Positions 1 through 7,759 of a stretch of 22,811 nt of DNA are shown one piece after another (the stretch's first letter is position 1; every line of letters begins with the position of its first letter). The DNA is from Actinomycetales bacterium (GTDB lineage: Bacteria > Actinomycetota > Actinomycetes > Actinomycetales > Dermatophilaceae). The notes under the pieces are model-generated. The model was not told the DNA's origin. It was given only the letters and a program-made list of their open reading frames with translations, and did not search any database. The position numbers and the translations under genes were made by a program. The stretch covers positions 1 through 22,811 of the forward strand of contig JADJVI010000039.1 of assembly GCA_016710645.1 (NCBI GenBank). The letters run 5' to 3'.

Positions 1-175
1 CCGCTGGCACCAGCGAATCCCCGCTGTGCGCCCGCTGGGTATGCCGTGTCGCGGGTTGGCGTCTCAGCGCGTCGTCCCTGTGCCACGGTGTCCCGGGAGG
101 GACCCTACGATGACGGGTGGACCGAAGGGCTCAGGATGGGCTCGGGGCCCTGATCGACCGAAGGGGCAAGTCCTC
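1..175. other. Left-edge intergenic region, no gene seen
   Basis: No convincing coding sequence is visible. A short perfect hairpin (CGCTG/CAGCG) lies at bases 2-15 and could be the end of an upstream terminator. TACGAT at 106-111 fits an actinobacterial -10 box, but no good -35 box stands 16-18 bases upstream. A purine-rich GAAGGGG at about 159-165 sits a normal distance before the ATG at 176 and is probably the ribosome binding site of the decayed binding-protein gene that follows. Confidence 0.4.
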
Positions 176-1026
176 ATGTTGCGCTCGCGTATCGCCGCCG
201 TCGCCGGATCGGCCCGTGTTGCTGGCCGCGCTCACCGCGTGGCGGAAGCTCGTCCTCAGGTAGTACTACTGCCACCTCCAGCAAGGCCGGCGGGGCCGCG
301 ACCCATCGGCTGCCGACACCTGTGCCAAGGGGTCGTTGACCCTCGTGACGCCTGGCAAGTTCACGATCGGCACCGACGACCCGGCACACGAGCCGTGGTT
401 CAGGACGGCCAAGCCGGCCAATGGCCAGGAGCTACGGGTCGGCGGTGGCCTTCGCTTTGGTGGCCAAGCTGGGATTCAGGGCGACCGACGTGACTGGGTG
501 ACCGTGCCCTTCACCAACGCGATCACCCCGGGCAAGAGAAGGCCTTCGACGTCGACATCAACCAGGTCTCGATCTCCGAGGGGCGGCGCAAGGCGGTCGA
601 CTTCTCGACCAGCTACGACGTGGCGCAGGCCGTCATCAGCTACAAGGGCTCGCCGATCGACGGCAAGACGACGGTCGCCGACCTGGCGGGCGCCAAGCTG
701 GGCGCTCAGGTGGGCGACGTCCACCAAGGCGATCACCGACCAGATCAAGCCCAGCAAGACCCCGGGGTCTCCGACACCAACGACCTGGCTGTGCAGGCCC
801 TGAAGAACAAGCAGATCTGACGGCATCGTTGCCGACGTGCCAGCCTTCTACATGACGGCTGCGCAGCTCGACAGCACGTCATCGTCGGCCAGCTGCCCGC
901 TGCCGGCGTACGCGGGAAGCAGTTCGGCATGGTGCTGAGCAAGGGGTCGGCCCTGACGCCGTGTGTCGAAAGGCGGTCGACGCGCTGCGCGCCGACGGCA
1001 CGTTGGCCAAGCTGGCCGCTCAGTAG
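176..1026 (+). pseudogene. Amino-acid ABC transporter substrate-binding protein, multiply frameshifted
   Basis: Joining pieces from different frames reconstructs a family 3 extracellular solute-binding protein (SBP_bac_3; glutamine/glutamate/polar amino-acid type). An N-terminal signal-like stretch is followed by LTLVTPGKFTIGTDDPA, then WVTVPFTNAITPG, FDVDINQVSISEGRRKAVDF and DGIVADVPAFYMTAAQLD, ending at TAG 1024-1026. The intact protein would export its ligand-binding domain as a lipoprotein and feed the adjacent permease. At least five frame changes are needed. One is clear near 818, where an extra T turns QI-DGIV into a stop; several others lie in short G or C runs, which also fits sequencing indels. 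Family identity is secure from the ordered motifs. Whether it is a true pseudogene or a poorly sequenced gene cannot be decided here. Confidence 0.8.
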
Positions 1027-1113
1027 CTCACCAACGCCGGCGCCCCGGCTCTAAATAGCCGGACCTCGGCAGCCCGCCTCAACGCGCGTCACCACACGGC
1101 ATACCGGCAGCGC

Positions 1114-2015
1114 ATGTCGACCCCACCCAGCGATCGAGCGGGCGTGACGGCTGGCGAGCACACGGACGCTCGTCGCGCCTGGAGTGCCGTCAGCTCTCGA
1201 ACTGGAACGACGCGCCTACCGCCGATCCCGGACCGTGCGCTCGGCCGCCATCGCCTCGATCAGCACCATCATCCTGGTCGGGGTGCTCGGTTTCGTTGTC
1301 ACGAGCTCCTCGGGTTGGCCTCGGGTCAAGGAGACCTTCTTCGACTGGGACAAGGCGGTGGCGTCCTTCCCGGCCGTGCTCAACGGGCTCTGGCTCAACA
1401 TCCGGGTGCTGCTGGTGTGCTCGGTGCTCATCACGGCGCTCGGGCTGACCATCGCGGTGATCCGCACCCTGCGCGGGCGGTGTTTTTCCCGTTGCGGCTT
1501 TTCGGAGCTGCCTTCACGGATCTGTTCCGCGGGTTGCCATTGCTGTTGGTCTTGCTGTTGCTCGGCTTCGGTGTGCCGGCTCTCGGGCTCGACGGGGTGC
1601 CGCAGGAGGCGGTCTTCTGGGGCTGCGCCGCGCTGGTGCTGAGCTACTCGGCATACGTGGCCGAGGTCTTCCGGGCCGGCATCGAATCGGTGCACCCGTC
1701 GCAGCGGGCGGCGGCCCGGTCGCTGGGGCTGACTCACACCCAGTCGTTGCGCTTCGTCATCGTGCCGCAGGCGATCCGGCGAGTGTTGCCCCGCTGCTCA
1801 ACGACTTCGTCTCGCTGCAGAAGGACTCCGGCCTCATCGCCGTGCTCGGCGTCGTCGACGCGATCCGCGCCGCGCAGATCGAGACCGCGCGTGACTTCAA
1901 CTTCACGCCGTATGTCGTCGCCGGGGTGCTCTTCGTGTGTCTGACCATCCCGATGGCCCGCTTCACCGACTGGGTGGCCCGCAAGCAGGGGTTCCAGGGC
2001 GGTGGTCTGCTGTGA
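1114..2015 (+). pseudogene. Amino-acid ABC transporter permease (HisM/GlnP type), frameshifted
   Basis: The pieces together give a typical inner-membrane permease for polar amino acids. A first hydrophobic helix follows RTVRSAAIASIS, then VLNGLWLNIRVLLVC, and in another frame DLFRGLPLLLVLLLL. The EAA loop reads YVAEVFRAGIESVHPSQRAA...SLGLTHTQ...VIVPQAIRRVLP, and after a further shift the end is NDFVSLQKDSGLIAVLG to TGA 2013-2015. Frame breaks lie near 1175, 1480 and 1790. The start is either ATG 1114 (with a break soon after) or ATG 1184. The stop overlaps the GTG start of the ATPase gene (2012), as expected in an amino-acid uptake operon. As written no functional permease can be made. Confidence 0.8.
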
Positions 2016-2744
2016 GCCTCCTGTCGATCTCGGGTCTGCGAAAGTCGTTCGGGGACAACGTGGTTCTCGACGGGTTCGACATGGACGTGGCCCCTGGCGA
2101 GTGTGTCGTGCTCATCGGCGCGTCGGGATCGGGCAAGTCGACTCTGCTTCGTTGCGTCAACCTGCTCCGGACCGTCGACGACGGGTCATCGAGCTGGCCG
2201 GTCAGGACATCACCGACCCCCGGTCAACCCCGACCAGGTGCGCGCCCGGATGGGGATGGTCTTCCAGGCATACAACCTCTTCCCGCACCTGAGCGTCCTG
2301 GACAACATCATGTTGGCGCCGGTCCGGGTGCACCGGCGGTCCCGCGCCGAGGCGGCGACCGCGGCGCAGGAGATCCTCGAGCGGGTGGGCCTGGCCGACA
2401 AGGCCCGCGTGCGGCCCGACGAACTCTCAGGTGGGCAACAACAGCGGGTCGCCATCGCCCGCGCCCTGGTCAACTCACCCGAGCTCATGCTCCTGGACGA
2501 GGGTGACCTCGGCCCTCGACCGGAACTCGTCGGCGAGGTGCTCGACCTGCTGGTCAGCCTCAAGGCCGACGGGATGACCATGGTGCTCGCGACCCACGAG
2601 ATGGCCTTCGCAAAGGAGGTCGCCGACCGGGTCTGCTTCCTGCACGGCGGTCAGATCCACGAGGAGGGTCCGCCGGCGTCATTGCTGACGGCGCCCACTC
2701 GCGAGCGCACCCGGGCCTTCCTCGCCCGTTTCGTCGGCCTCTAG
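2012..2744 (+). pseudogene. Amino-acid ABC transporter ATP-binding protein (GlnQ/HisP type), frameshifted
   Basis: The gene begins at GTG 2012, overlapping the permease stop. It shows the Walker A motif GASGSGKSTLLRCVNLL, the Q-loop VFQAYNLFPHLSVLDN, the ABC signature LSGGQQQRVAIARAL and the H-loop LATHEMAFAKEVADRV typical of polar amino-acid importer ATPases. Two shifts occur between about 2185 and 2225. A compensating +1/-1 pair lies at 2500-2522, where LLDE-VTSALD-PEL is distorted to LLDEGDLGPRPEL, destroying the Walker B/D-loop region in the conceptual product. The C-terminal half to TAG 2742-2744 is otherwise clean. With the two preceding genes it forms a decayed or badly sequenced uptake operon. 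Confidence 0.85.
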
Positions 2745-2781
2745 CACCGGCCAGCTACCCCTCGGCGGGGCCCGAAAAACC

Positions 2782-2813
2782 TGGCGACCGGTGTCGGTGG
2801 GCCTGGCTAGCAT
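2782..2813 (+). promoter_or_regulatory. Possible promoter giving a leaderless ABC-2 operon mRNA
   Basis: TAGCAT at 2808-2813 fits the actinobacterial -10 pattern TANNNT and ends six bases before the GTG start at 2820. A transcript starting at the GTG would be leaderless, which is common in actinobacteria, and I see no strong Shine-Dalgarno before this GTG. The -35 element is weak (TGGCGA around 2782-2787). This is inferred from spacing only. Confidence 0.35.
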
Positions 2814-2819
2814 CCTCGG

Positions 2820-3773
2820 GTGGGCACTTCGGAGGCGTCGAGCAGCGACGTGTTGGTCAGCGCGCGGGGGTTGACCAAGACCTTCGGCGACTTCGTCGCG
2901 GTCGACGGCATCGACGTCGAGGTGCGCCGGGGCGAGGCGTTCGGATTCCTCGGCCCCAATGGCGCAGGCAAGTCCTCGACGATGCGGATGATCGGCTGTG
3001 TCTCGCCGGCGACCGGCGGTGAGCTGCGGATCTTCGGTCAAGACCCGGCCGTCGACGGGCCGGCCATCCGAGCCCGCCTTGGGAGCTGCCCGCAGGCCGA
3101 CATGCTCGATGAGGAACTCACCGTGCAAGAGAACCTCTGGATCTATGGCCGCTACTTCGGGCTGACCAAGGCCCAAACCCGCAAGCGGGCCACCGAGTTG
3201 CTGGATTTCGCCCAGCTGACCGATCGACGCGGCGACAAGGTCGAGCCGCTCTCCGGCGGGATGAAACGCCGCCTCACCATCGCCCGCAGCCTGATCAACA
3301 ACCCCGAACTGCTCCTGCTCGACGAGCCGACCACCGGCCTGGACCCGCAGGCGCGGCACATCCTCTGGGACCGGCTCTTCCGGCTCAAACGTCAAGGCGT
3401 GACCCTCATCATCACGACGCACTACATGGATGAGGCCGAGCAACTCTGTGACCGGCTGGTCGTCATGGACCACGGCCGGATCGTCGCCGAGGGCAGCCCG
3501 CGCGACCTCATCACGCGCTACTCCACCCGCGAGGTCGTCGAGTTGCGCTTCGACTCCGACGACCACGCCGATCACATCGACGCGGTGACCGGGGTCGCTG
3601 CGGCCAGCCGCGTGGAACTGCTGCCGGACCGACTGCTGGTCTACACCGACGACGGTGACGCGACGAGCGCCGACCTGCACGCCCGAGGCGTCATCCCACT
3701 CTCGACCTTGGTGCGCAGGTCCACCCTCGAAGACGTCTTCCTGCACCTCACCGGCCGGACGCTGGTCGACTGA
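2820..3773 (+). CDS. ABC-2 type exporter ATP-binding protein (NodI/DrrA-like)
   Basis: This 317-aa cytoplasmic ATPase of the daunorubicin-resistance/NodI class would power export by the two membrane proteins encoded next. Walker A is GPNGAGKS (residues 45-52), the signature is LSGGMKRR (144-151), Walker B is LLLLDEPTTGLDP (from 164), and the H-loop reads IITTHYMDEAEQLCDRL. The C-terminal 80 residues (VVELRFDSDDHADH onward) match the usual accessory domain of DrrA-type ATPases, and the length is normal. The GTG start is chosen because it precedes SSDVLVSARGLTKTFG at a normal distance. The TGA overlaps the ATG of the first permease (TGATG), indicating translational coupling. The substrate cannot be told from sequence; NodI, multidrug and lipid exporters all share this architecture. 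Confidence 0.92.
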   Translation: MGTSEASSSDVLVSARGLTKTFGDFVAVDGIDVEVRRGEAFGFLGPNGAGKSSTMRMIGCVSPATGGELRIFGQDPAVDGPAIRARLGSCPQADMLDEELTVQENLWIYGRYFGLTKAQTRKRATELLDFAQLTDRRGDKVEPLSGGMKRRLTIARSLINNPELLLLDEPTTGLDPQARHILWDRLFRLKRQGVTLIITTHYMDEAEQLCDRLVVMDHGRIVAEGSPRDLITRYSTREVVELRFDSDDHADHIDAVTGVAAASRVELLPDRLLVYTDDGDATSADLHARGVIPLSTLVRRSTLEDVFLHLTGRTLVD

Positions 3774-4645
3774 TGTCGAGCTCCACTGTCCAGTCGACGG
3801 CCACGACCACCGCCCCGGGCGGGGGAGGCCGAGCGGGCCGCGGCGGGCACGGCACACGGGAGCCGTTGTCTTGGCTCGAGCGGATCCGGGCTGTCGTCGG
3901 CTACTTCCTCACTGTCTACCGCCGCACCTGGCGCGGCTCGATCATCGGCCGGTTCGCCTCGCCGCTGTTCTTCCTGCTCGCGATGGGGCTCGGGCTCGGG
4001 TCGCTGGTCGATGCCAAGGCCGGCGGGGTCGGCGGACTGTCCTACCTGCATTTCGTCGTGCCCGCGATCGTCGCGACGCAGTCGATGTGGGTGGCCATGG
4101 GCGAGTCGACCTACCAGGTCATGGGCTACTTCAAGTGGAACAAGATGTATGCCGCGATGCTCGCCACTCCGCTGCGGGTCGCCGACATCCTCACCGGCCA
4201 TCTGCTCACCGTCGTCTTCCATCTCGCCACTGCAACAACGATTTTCGTGGCCGTCGCGGCGGAATTCGGAGGTTTCGCAGGGTGGGGCGCGCTGTGGTGC
4301 ATCCCGATCGGGGTGCTCACCGGGCTGGCCTTCGCGGTGCCGGTCTTCGCCTATACCGCGAGCCAACAGACCGAGGACGGCTACAACATCCTCTTCCGGA
4401 TGGTCGTGTCGCCGCTCATGCTCTTCTCGGGCACCTTCTTTCCCATCGCGCAGCTGCCGGTGTGGCTCCAGCCGATCGCCTGGGCGACCCCGCTGTGGCA
4501 TGGCGTCGAGTTGGCCCGCGGTGCGGCGACCGGGGTGGTGTCCAGTCCGGTGGCGGCATGGGTGCATGTGGCCGCGCTGCTGGCATTCGTGGGCATCGGC
4601 TGGGTGCTGGCGCTGCGCCTGTTCACCCGGAGGTTGGTCGCATGA
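3773..4645 (+). CDS. ABC-2 type transporter permease 1 (NodJ-like)
   Basis: A 290-aa integral membrane protein. After a glycine-rich hydrophilic N-terminus comes the first helix around SPLFFLLAMGLGLGSLV, then further helices around HFVVPAIVATQSMW, LLTVVFHLATATTIFVAV, WCIPIGVLTGLAFAVPVFAY, MVVSPLMLFSGTFFPI and VAALLAFVGIGWVLAL, the six-helix plan of ABC-2 permeases. The sequence MVVSPLMLFSGTFFPIAQLP followed by ATPLWHGVELARG is the hallmark C-terminal stretch of the NodJ/DrrB group. It starts at the ATG overlapping the ATPase stop, and its own stop overlaps the next ATG (ATGA, 4642-4645). It probably forms a heterodimer with the next protein. Confidence 0.9.
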   Translation: MSSSTVQSTATTTAPGGGGRAGRGGHGTREPLSWLERIRAVVGYFLTVYRRTWRGSIIGRFASPLFFLLAMGLGLGSLVDAKAGGVGGLSYLHFVVPAIVATQSMWVAMGESTYQVMGYFKWNKMYAAMLATPLRVADILTGHLLTVVFHLATATTIFVAVAAEFGGFAGWGALWCIPIGVLTGLAFAVPVFAYTASQQTEDGYNILFRMVVSPLMLFSGTFFPIAQLPVWLQPIAWATPLWHGVELARGAATGVVSSPVAAWVHVAALLAFVGIGWVLALRLFTRRLVA

Positions 4646-5487
4646 GCGGTCTCGACCTCGGTGCCCCGGCCTCCCGCGCGACCGGCGTCTCGCGGTTCTC
4701 TCGGGCGCTGCCGTTGCCGGCAGGTGCGGGGATGGCCCGCTGGGTGATCGCCCGCAACGCGATGGCCTTCCGGCACGGCTGGGTGGCCCTCGTGACCGGC
4801 TTCGCCGAACCGGTCTTCTACCTGTTCTCCCTGGGGATCGGCATCGGTGCGCTGGTGCACTCGGTGCGCACCGACGGGGGCAGTGAGGTCCCGTATGCCG
4901 TGTTCGTCGCCCCCGCGCTACTCGCCTCGTCGGCGATGAACGGCGCGGTCATGGACTCGACCTTCAACGTCTTCTTCAAGTTGCGTTACGCCAAGCTCTA
5001 CGACTCGATGCTCGCCACCCCGCTCGGTCCGCGGGACATCGCGGTCGGAGAGATCGGGTGGGCGCTGCTGCGTGGTGCGCTCTACTCCGCGGCCTTCCTG
5101 GCCGTCGCTGCCCTGGCGGGGATGGTCACCTCGTGGTGGGCCCTGCTCGCCCTGCCAGCGGCAGTGCTCATCGGGCTGGCGTTCGCGGCGATCGGGATGT
5201 GGGCGACGACCTTCATGACCAGTTGGCAGCACTTCGACTACATCACCCTGGCCATCCAGCCGATGTTCCTCTTCTCGGCGACCTTCTTCCCCCTCTCGAC
5301 CTACCCCGAGGGCATCCGCTGGCTGGTGCAAGCGACGCCGCTCTATCACGGGGTCGCTCTGGAGCGGGGGCTCATGCTTGGAGAGGTGGGCTGGGCGCTG
5401 GCCGGACACACGGCATACCTCGTCGTTCTAGGGGTGATCGGCGCTCTCGGAGCCGCCCGCCGCATCGAGCGCCTCCTGCTCACCTGA
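4642..5487 (+). CDS. ABC-2 type transporter permease 2 (NodJ-like)
   Basis: A 281-aa paralogue of the preceding permease. Helices lie around GFAEPVFYLFSLGIGIGALV, VFVAPALLASSAMNGAV, YSAAFLAVAALAGMV, LALPAAVLIGLAFAAIGMW and IQPMFLFSATFFPLS, followed by the shared motif ATPLYHGVALERGLMLG and a last helix VVLGVIGALGAA. The start ATG 4642 overlaps the previous stop, so it is the third gene of a tight operon. Two different permeases plus one ATPase is the usual composition of this exporter class. A hairpin downstream at 5622-5658 may end the transcript. Confidence 0.9.
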   Translation: MSGLDLGAPASRATGVSRFSRALPLPAGAGMARWVIARNAMAFRHGWVALVTGFAEPVFYLFSLGIGIGALVHSVRTDGGSEVPYAVFVAPALLASSAMNGAVMDSTFNVFFKLRYAKLYDSMLATPLGPRDIAVGEIGWALLRGALYSAAFLAVAALAGMVTSWWALLALPAAVLIGLAFAAIGMWATTFMTSWQHFDYITLAIQPMFLFSATFFPLSTYPEGIRWLVQATPLYHGVALERGLMLGEVGWALAGHTAYLVVLGVIGALGAARRIERLLLT

Positions 5488-5621
5488 CGCGCCGCCGCGA
5501 GGTGGGGCGGTGGCGCGCGAGGTGCGGGGTGCCGGGTGCGGGGCAGCGCAGGTTCGTGGATTGGTGCTCTCTCCTTCGTGCCTGCCTGTCCGTCAGACAT
5601 GAGTGGATGGCACTCCCCAGC

Positions 5622-5658
5622 GGGGTCCGGGTCTTCTCCAGGGGGAGGCCCGGACCCC
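5622..5658. terminator. GC-rich hairpin, possible terminator of the ABC-2 operon
   Basis: A perfect 10-bp inverted repeat (GGGGTCCGGG at 5622-5631, CCCGGACCCC at 5649-5658) encloses a loop that can itself pair CTCC with GGAG. It lies 135 bases after the last exporter gene and just before the insertion sequence. It lacks a T-tract, as many actinobacterial hairpin terminators do, so its role is inferred from position. The rest of 5488-5674 shows no gene. Confidence 0.5.
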
Positions 5659-5670
5659 GTCCTGGCTTGT

Positions 5671-5674
5671 GAGC
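5671..5674. repeat. Target-site duplication, left copy (GAGC)
   Basis: GAGC directly abuts the left inverted repeat of the IS3-like element and is repeated at 7023-7026 directly after the right inverted repeat. A 3-4 bp duplication is normal for this family and indicates a simple insertion. Confidence 0.7.
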
Positions 5675-5702
5675 TGAACCGCCCCGGCATGTCCGGAGAC
5701 TT
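5675..5702 (+). repeat. Left terminal inverted repeat of the IS3-like element
   Basis: The 28-bp end starts TGAACCGCCCCGG and finishes GTCCGGAGACTT. It matches the reverse complement of 6995-7022 at 25 of 28 positions, with the three differences together in the middle. Confidence 0.9.
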
Positions 5703-5725
5703 CGAACCTTGGGAAGGTTGGAGTC

Positions 5726-6052
5726 ATGCCAGGAGACACGCACAAGCGGTACCCGCCTGAGTTGAAGGAGCGGGCGGTCCGGATGGTCGCCGAGAACGTC
5801 GGTGAGCACGAGTCGGAGTGGGCAGCGATGACCCGGGTCGCGGAGCTCCTCGGGGTCGGCACCCCGGAGACGGTTCGCAAGTGGGTCCGCCAGGCGCAGG
5901 TCGACGCGGGTGCCCGACCAGGGGTCACGAGCGAGGAGTCAGCCGAGGTCCGCCGGTTGAAGCGGGAGAACGCCGAGCTCAAGCGCGCGAACTCGATTCT
6001 GAAGGCCGCGGCGGCTTTCTTCGGAGCCGAGCTCGACCGGCCCTCCCGGTGA
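5726..6052 (+). CDS. IS3-family transposase OrfA (helix-turn-helix protein)
   Basis: A 108-aa protein with the HTH_Tnp_1 type DNA-binding domain: YPPELKERAVRMVAEN, then RVAELLGVGTPETVRKWVRQ as the helix-turn-helix. A leucine-zipper-like coiled coil follows, EVRRLKRENAELKRANSILKAA. It binds the element ends and, fused to OrfB by -1 ribosomal frameshifting, forms the full transposase. GGAAGG at about 5712-5717 is the ribosome binding site. The stop overlaps the GTG at 6049 (GTGA). Codons near GCGGCTTTCTTC before the overlap are the likely slip region, but I cannot prove the site. Confidence 0.93.
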   Translation: MPGDTHKRYPPELKERAVRMVAENVGEHESEWAAMTRVAELLGVGTPETVRKWVRQAQVDAGARPGVTSEESAEVRRLKRENAELKRANSILKAAAAFFGAELDRPSR

Positions 6053-6996
6053 TCGTGGACTTCATCCGCGAACACGCCGACCACCGCGAACCCGGTGGCC
6101 TGCGTTGGGGTGTCGAGCCCATCTGTACCGTGCTCACCGAGCACGGGCTGAAGATGGCCCCGTCGACGTACTACGAGCACGTCGGGAAGACCCCGACCGC
6201 TCGCGACCAGCGCGATGAGTTCCTGGTGACGGAAATTCGTCGGGTCCACGCCGCCAACTACGGGGTGTACGGAGCGCGGAAGGTCTGGCTGCAGCTGAAC
6301 CGTGAAGGTGTCCCGGTGGCACGGTGCACCATCGAACGCCTGATGAAGGCTGAGGGGTTGACCGGCGCGATCCGCGGCAAGGTCAAGAAGACGACGATCC
6401 CCAATCCGGTCGCGGAGCGGGCACGGGATCTGGTCGGCCGCAACTTCGCCCCGGCCGCGCCGGACCGGCTGTGGGTGGCTGACATGACGTACGTCTCGAC
6501 GTGGTCGGGGTGGGTGTATGTCGCGTTCGTGACCGACGCCTACGCCCGCCGGATCCTGGGCTGGCGCTGCGGGACCTCGATGACCACCCAGCTCGTCCTG
6601 GACGCCCTCGAGCAGGCCGTGTGGACCCGCCAGCGCGACGGCCGATCACTGGATTCCGTTGTGGCACATACCGATCGCGGGTCGCAGTACGTCAGCATTC
6701 GTTACACCGAGCGGCTCGCTGAGGCGGGGATCGCCGCCTCAGTCGGGACCGTCGGCGACTCGTATGACAACGCTCTCGCCGAGACGATCAACGGCCTGTA
6801 CAAGACCGAACTGATCAAACCGCGCAAACCGTGGAAGACCGTCGACGACGTCGAATACGCGACCGCCGAATGGGTCGACTGGTTCAACCACCGCCGGCTC
6901 TACGAGTACTGCGGCGACATCCCACCCGTCGAAGCCGAGGCCCTCTACTACGCTCGAAACCAAGCCCAGCAACAGCTGGAGCCGTCAAACCAGTAA
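6049..6996 (+). CDS. IS3-family transposase OrfB (DDE integrase domain)
   Basis: The catalytic half of the transposase, 315 aa from GTG 6049 and in the -1 frame relative to orfA. The HTH_21-like segment NYGVYGARKVWLQLNREG (70-87) precedes the rve integrase core. The catalytic acidic residues are D145 in LWVADMTYVS, D209 in AHTDRGSQY and E245 in DNALAETINGLYKTEL, with the D-35-E spacing of IS3. The end WVDWFNHRRLYEYCGDIPPVEAE is standard for the family. The TAA (6994-6996) overlaps the right inverted repeat by two bases. The frame remains open upstream of 6049, as expected if a fused product is made by frameshifting. Confidence 0.94.
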   Translation: MIVDFIREHADHREPGGLRWGVEPICTVLTEHGLKMAPSTYYEHVGKTPTARDQRDEFLVTEIRRVHAANYGVYGARKVWLQLNREGVPVARCTIERLMKAEGLTGAIRGKVKKTTIPNPVAERARDLVGRNFAPAAPDRLWVADMTYVSTWSGWVYVAFVTDAYARRILGWRCGTSMTTQLVLDALEQAVWTRQRDGRSLDSVVAHTDRGSQYVSIRYTERLAEAGIAASVGTVGDSYDNALAETINGLYKTELIKPRKPWKTVDDVEYATAEWVDWFNHRRLYEYCGDIPPVEAEALYYARNQAQQQLEPSNQ

Positions 6997-7022
6997 GTCT
7001 CCGGACTCACCGGGGCGGTTCA
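6995..7022 (-). repeat. Right terminal inverted repeat of the IS3-like element
   Basis: The 28-bp end, AAGTCTCCGGAC to GGGGCGGTTCA, is complementary to 5675-5702 apart from three central bases. It is followed immediately by the second copy of the GAGC duplication. Confidence 0.9.
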
Positions 7023-7183
7023 GAGCAGCGCGCTACCGACGGATTCCAGCCCCTTTTGGGTCGGTCTGTCCGTCAGAGGGAGGAAAGGCGCCCAGATGAA
7101 TTGGTTTGCGGTGAGCCGCCGCGCCGTTCTCGGATCGTCTGTCTAGTCTCGCTGTTCATCCGGTAGATGTGGAAGGTGCGACA
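7023..7183. other. Region upstream of the CRISPR-Cas operon, promoter not resolved
   Basis: This 161-bp stretch begins with the right GAGC copy. It also holds a 12-bp sequence, CTGTCCGTCAGA (7066-7077), that occurs on the other side of the insertion at 5586-5597. It should contain the promoter of the Cas operon unless the insertion sequence supplies one. TAGTCT at 7144-7149 fits a -10 box, but no matching -35 is visible. GGAAGG at 7171-7176 is the ribosome binding site for the gene starting at 7184. Confidence 0.4.
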
Positions 7184-7759
7184 GTGGCAGATCAACCGCC
7201 CGCGGCCATAGGGGACGGGCCAGACTCCGCGGTTCAACTCCAACTCCGAGATCGAATCCGCGATGAGTGCGCTCGCCTTGAGGAGAGCGCGCGATACAGC
7301 TGTCAAGGGCAGTTCGAACAGGCCAAGACATGGCGCAAGGTCAACACGACGCTGGGAATACTCGCGAGCTGTGCGTCGGCTCTGGCGGCGATATTCACCT
7401 TTGCATCGGGTGATGGTCAGCTGGTGGCGGGTGTCACCGCGGTGGCTGCGGCGCTTCTGACGGCCACCTACGCAGCCCTGGGTCCGGAACGGCGGGCGGC
7501 TCACATGCAGGCTGTTGCCAACCGCTACCTCGCGATCCAGGGCGATGTGCGCCGCTTCATGGGGGTCGTGTTGCCCGCCCTTGCTGCCGACGACGCCCTG
7601 GCCCGTCTCCAAGAACTCGCCGCCGAGCTCCAGGAGATTCACAGTGACGCCGACCCCATCAACAAGTTCGCGTTCCGCCGAGCACACGCGAACATCACGG
7701 CTGGCGGTCAAACCTACGCCGTGGATTCCTCGTCTGACCATGGAGGTTCCCCAGCATGA
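7184..7759 (+). CDS. SLATT-like two-helix membrane protein, predicted CRISPR-linked effector
   Basis: A 191-aa protein. A predicted soluble helical N-terminus (RDRIRDECARLEESARYSCQ) leads to two adjacent membrane helices at about 55-73 (NTTLGILASCASALAAIFTF) and 79-98 (VAGVTAVAAALLTATYAALG). PERRAAHMQAVANRYLAIQGDVRRF follows, then a helical tail. This is the plan of SLATT proteins, proposed pore-forming effectors of nucleotide-signalling conflict systems, and the sequence pattern around the helices fits. GTG 7184 is preferred over the in-frame GTG 7169 because GGAAGG lies 7 bases before it. The stop overlaps the Cas10 ATG (ATGA), tying its expression to the effector complex. I infer that it acts when Cas10 detects target RNA; nothing in the sequence shows the ligand. 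The family call is moderately sure. Confidence 0.7.
   Translation: MADQPPAAIGDGPDSAVQLQLRDRIRDECARLEESARYSCQGQFEQAKTWRKVNTTLGILASCASALAAIFTFASGDGQLVAGVTAVAAALLTATYAALGPERRAAHMQAVANRYLAIQGDVRRFMGVVLPALAADDALARLQELAAELQEIHSDADPINKFAFRRAHANITAGGQTYAVDSSSDHGGSPA

Larger units (their letters stand above)
5675..7022 (+). mobile_element. IS3-family insertion sequence, apparently complete (1348 bp)
   Basis: The ends are 28-bp inverted repeats: 5675-5702 begins TGAACCGCCCCGG, and 6995-7022 is its complement with three central mismatches. They bracket two overlapping genes, orfA and orfB, in the -1 frame arrangement typical of IS3. The 4-bp duplication GAGC flanks both ends. Both genes are open and the DDE triad is present, so the element looks potentially active and recent. 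It lies between the exporter operon and the CRISPR-Cas operon, about 160 bp upstream of the first gene of the latter. Confidence 0.93.

Noticed and set aside
2679..3857. Open frame of 392 codons on the reverse strand opposite the exporter ATPase
   Set aside because: The + strand frame has every ABC ATPase motif. The opposite frame has no motif and low-complexity composition.
7121..7149. Promoter upstream of the Cas operon with -10 TAGTCT
   Set aside because: No acceptable -35 sequence lies at normal spacing, so I mention it only as unresolved in the intergenic entry.
7169..7183. Earlier GTG start for the SLATT-like protein at 7169
   Set aside because: GGAAGG at 7171-7176 is correctly placed for GTG 7184 and would lie inside the coding region of the longer form.
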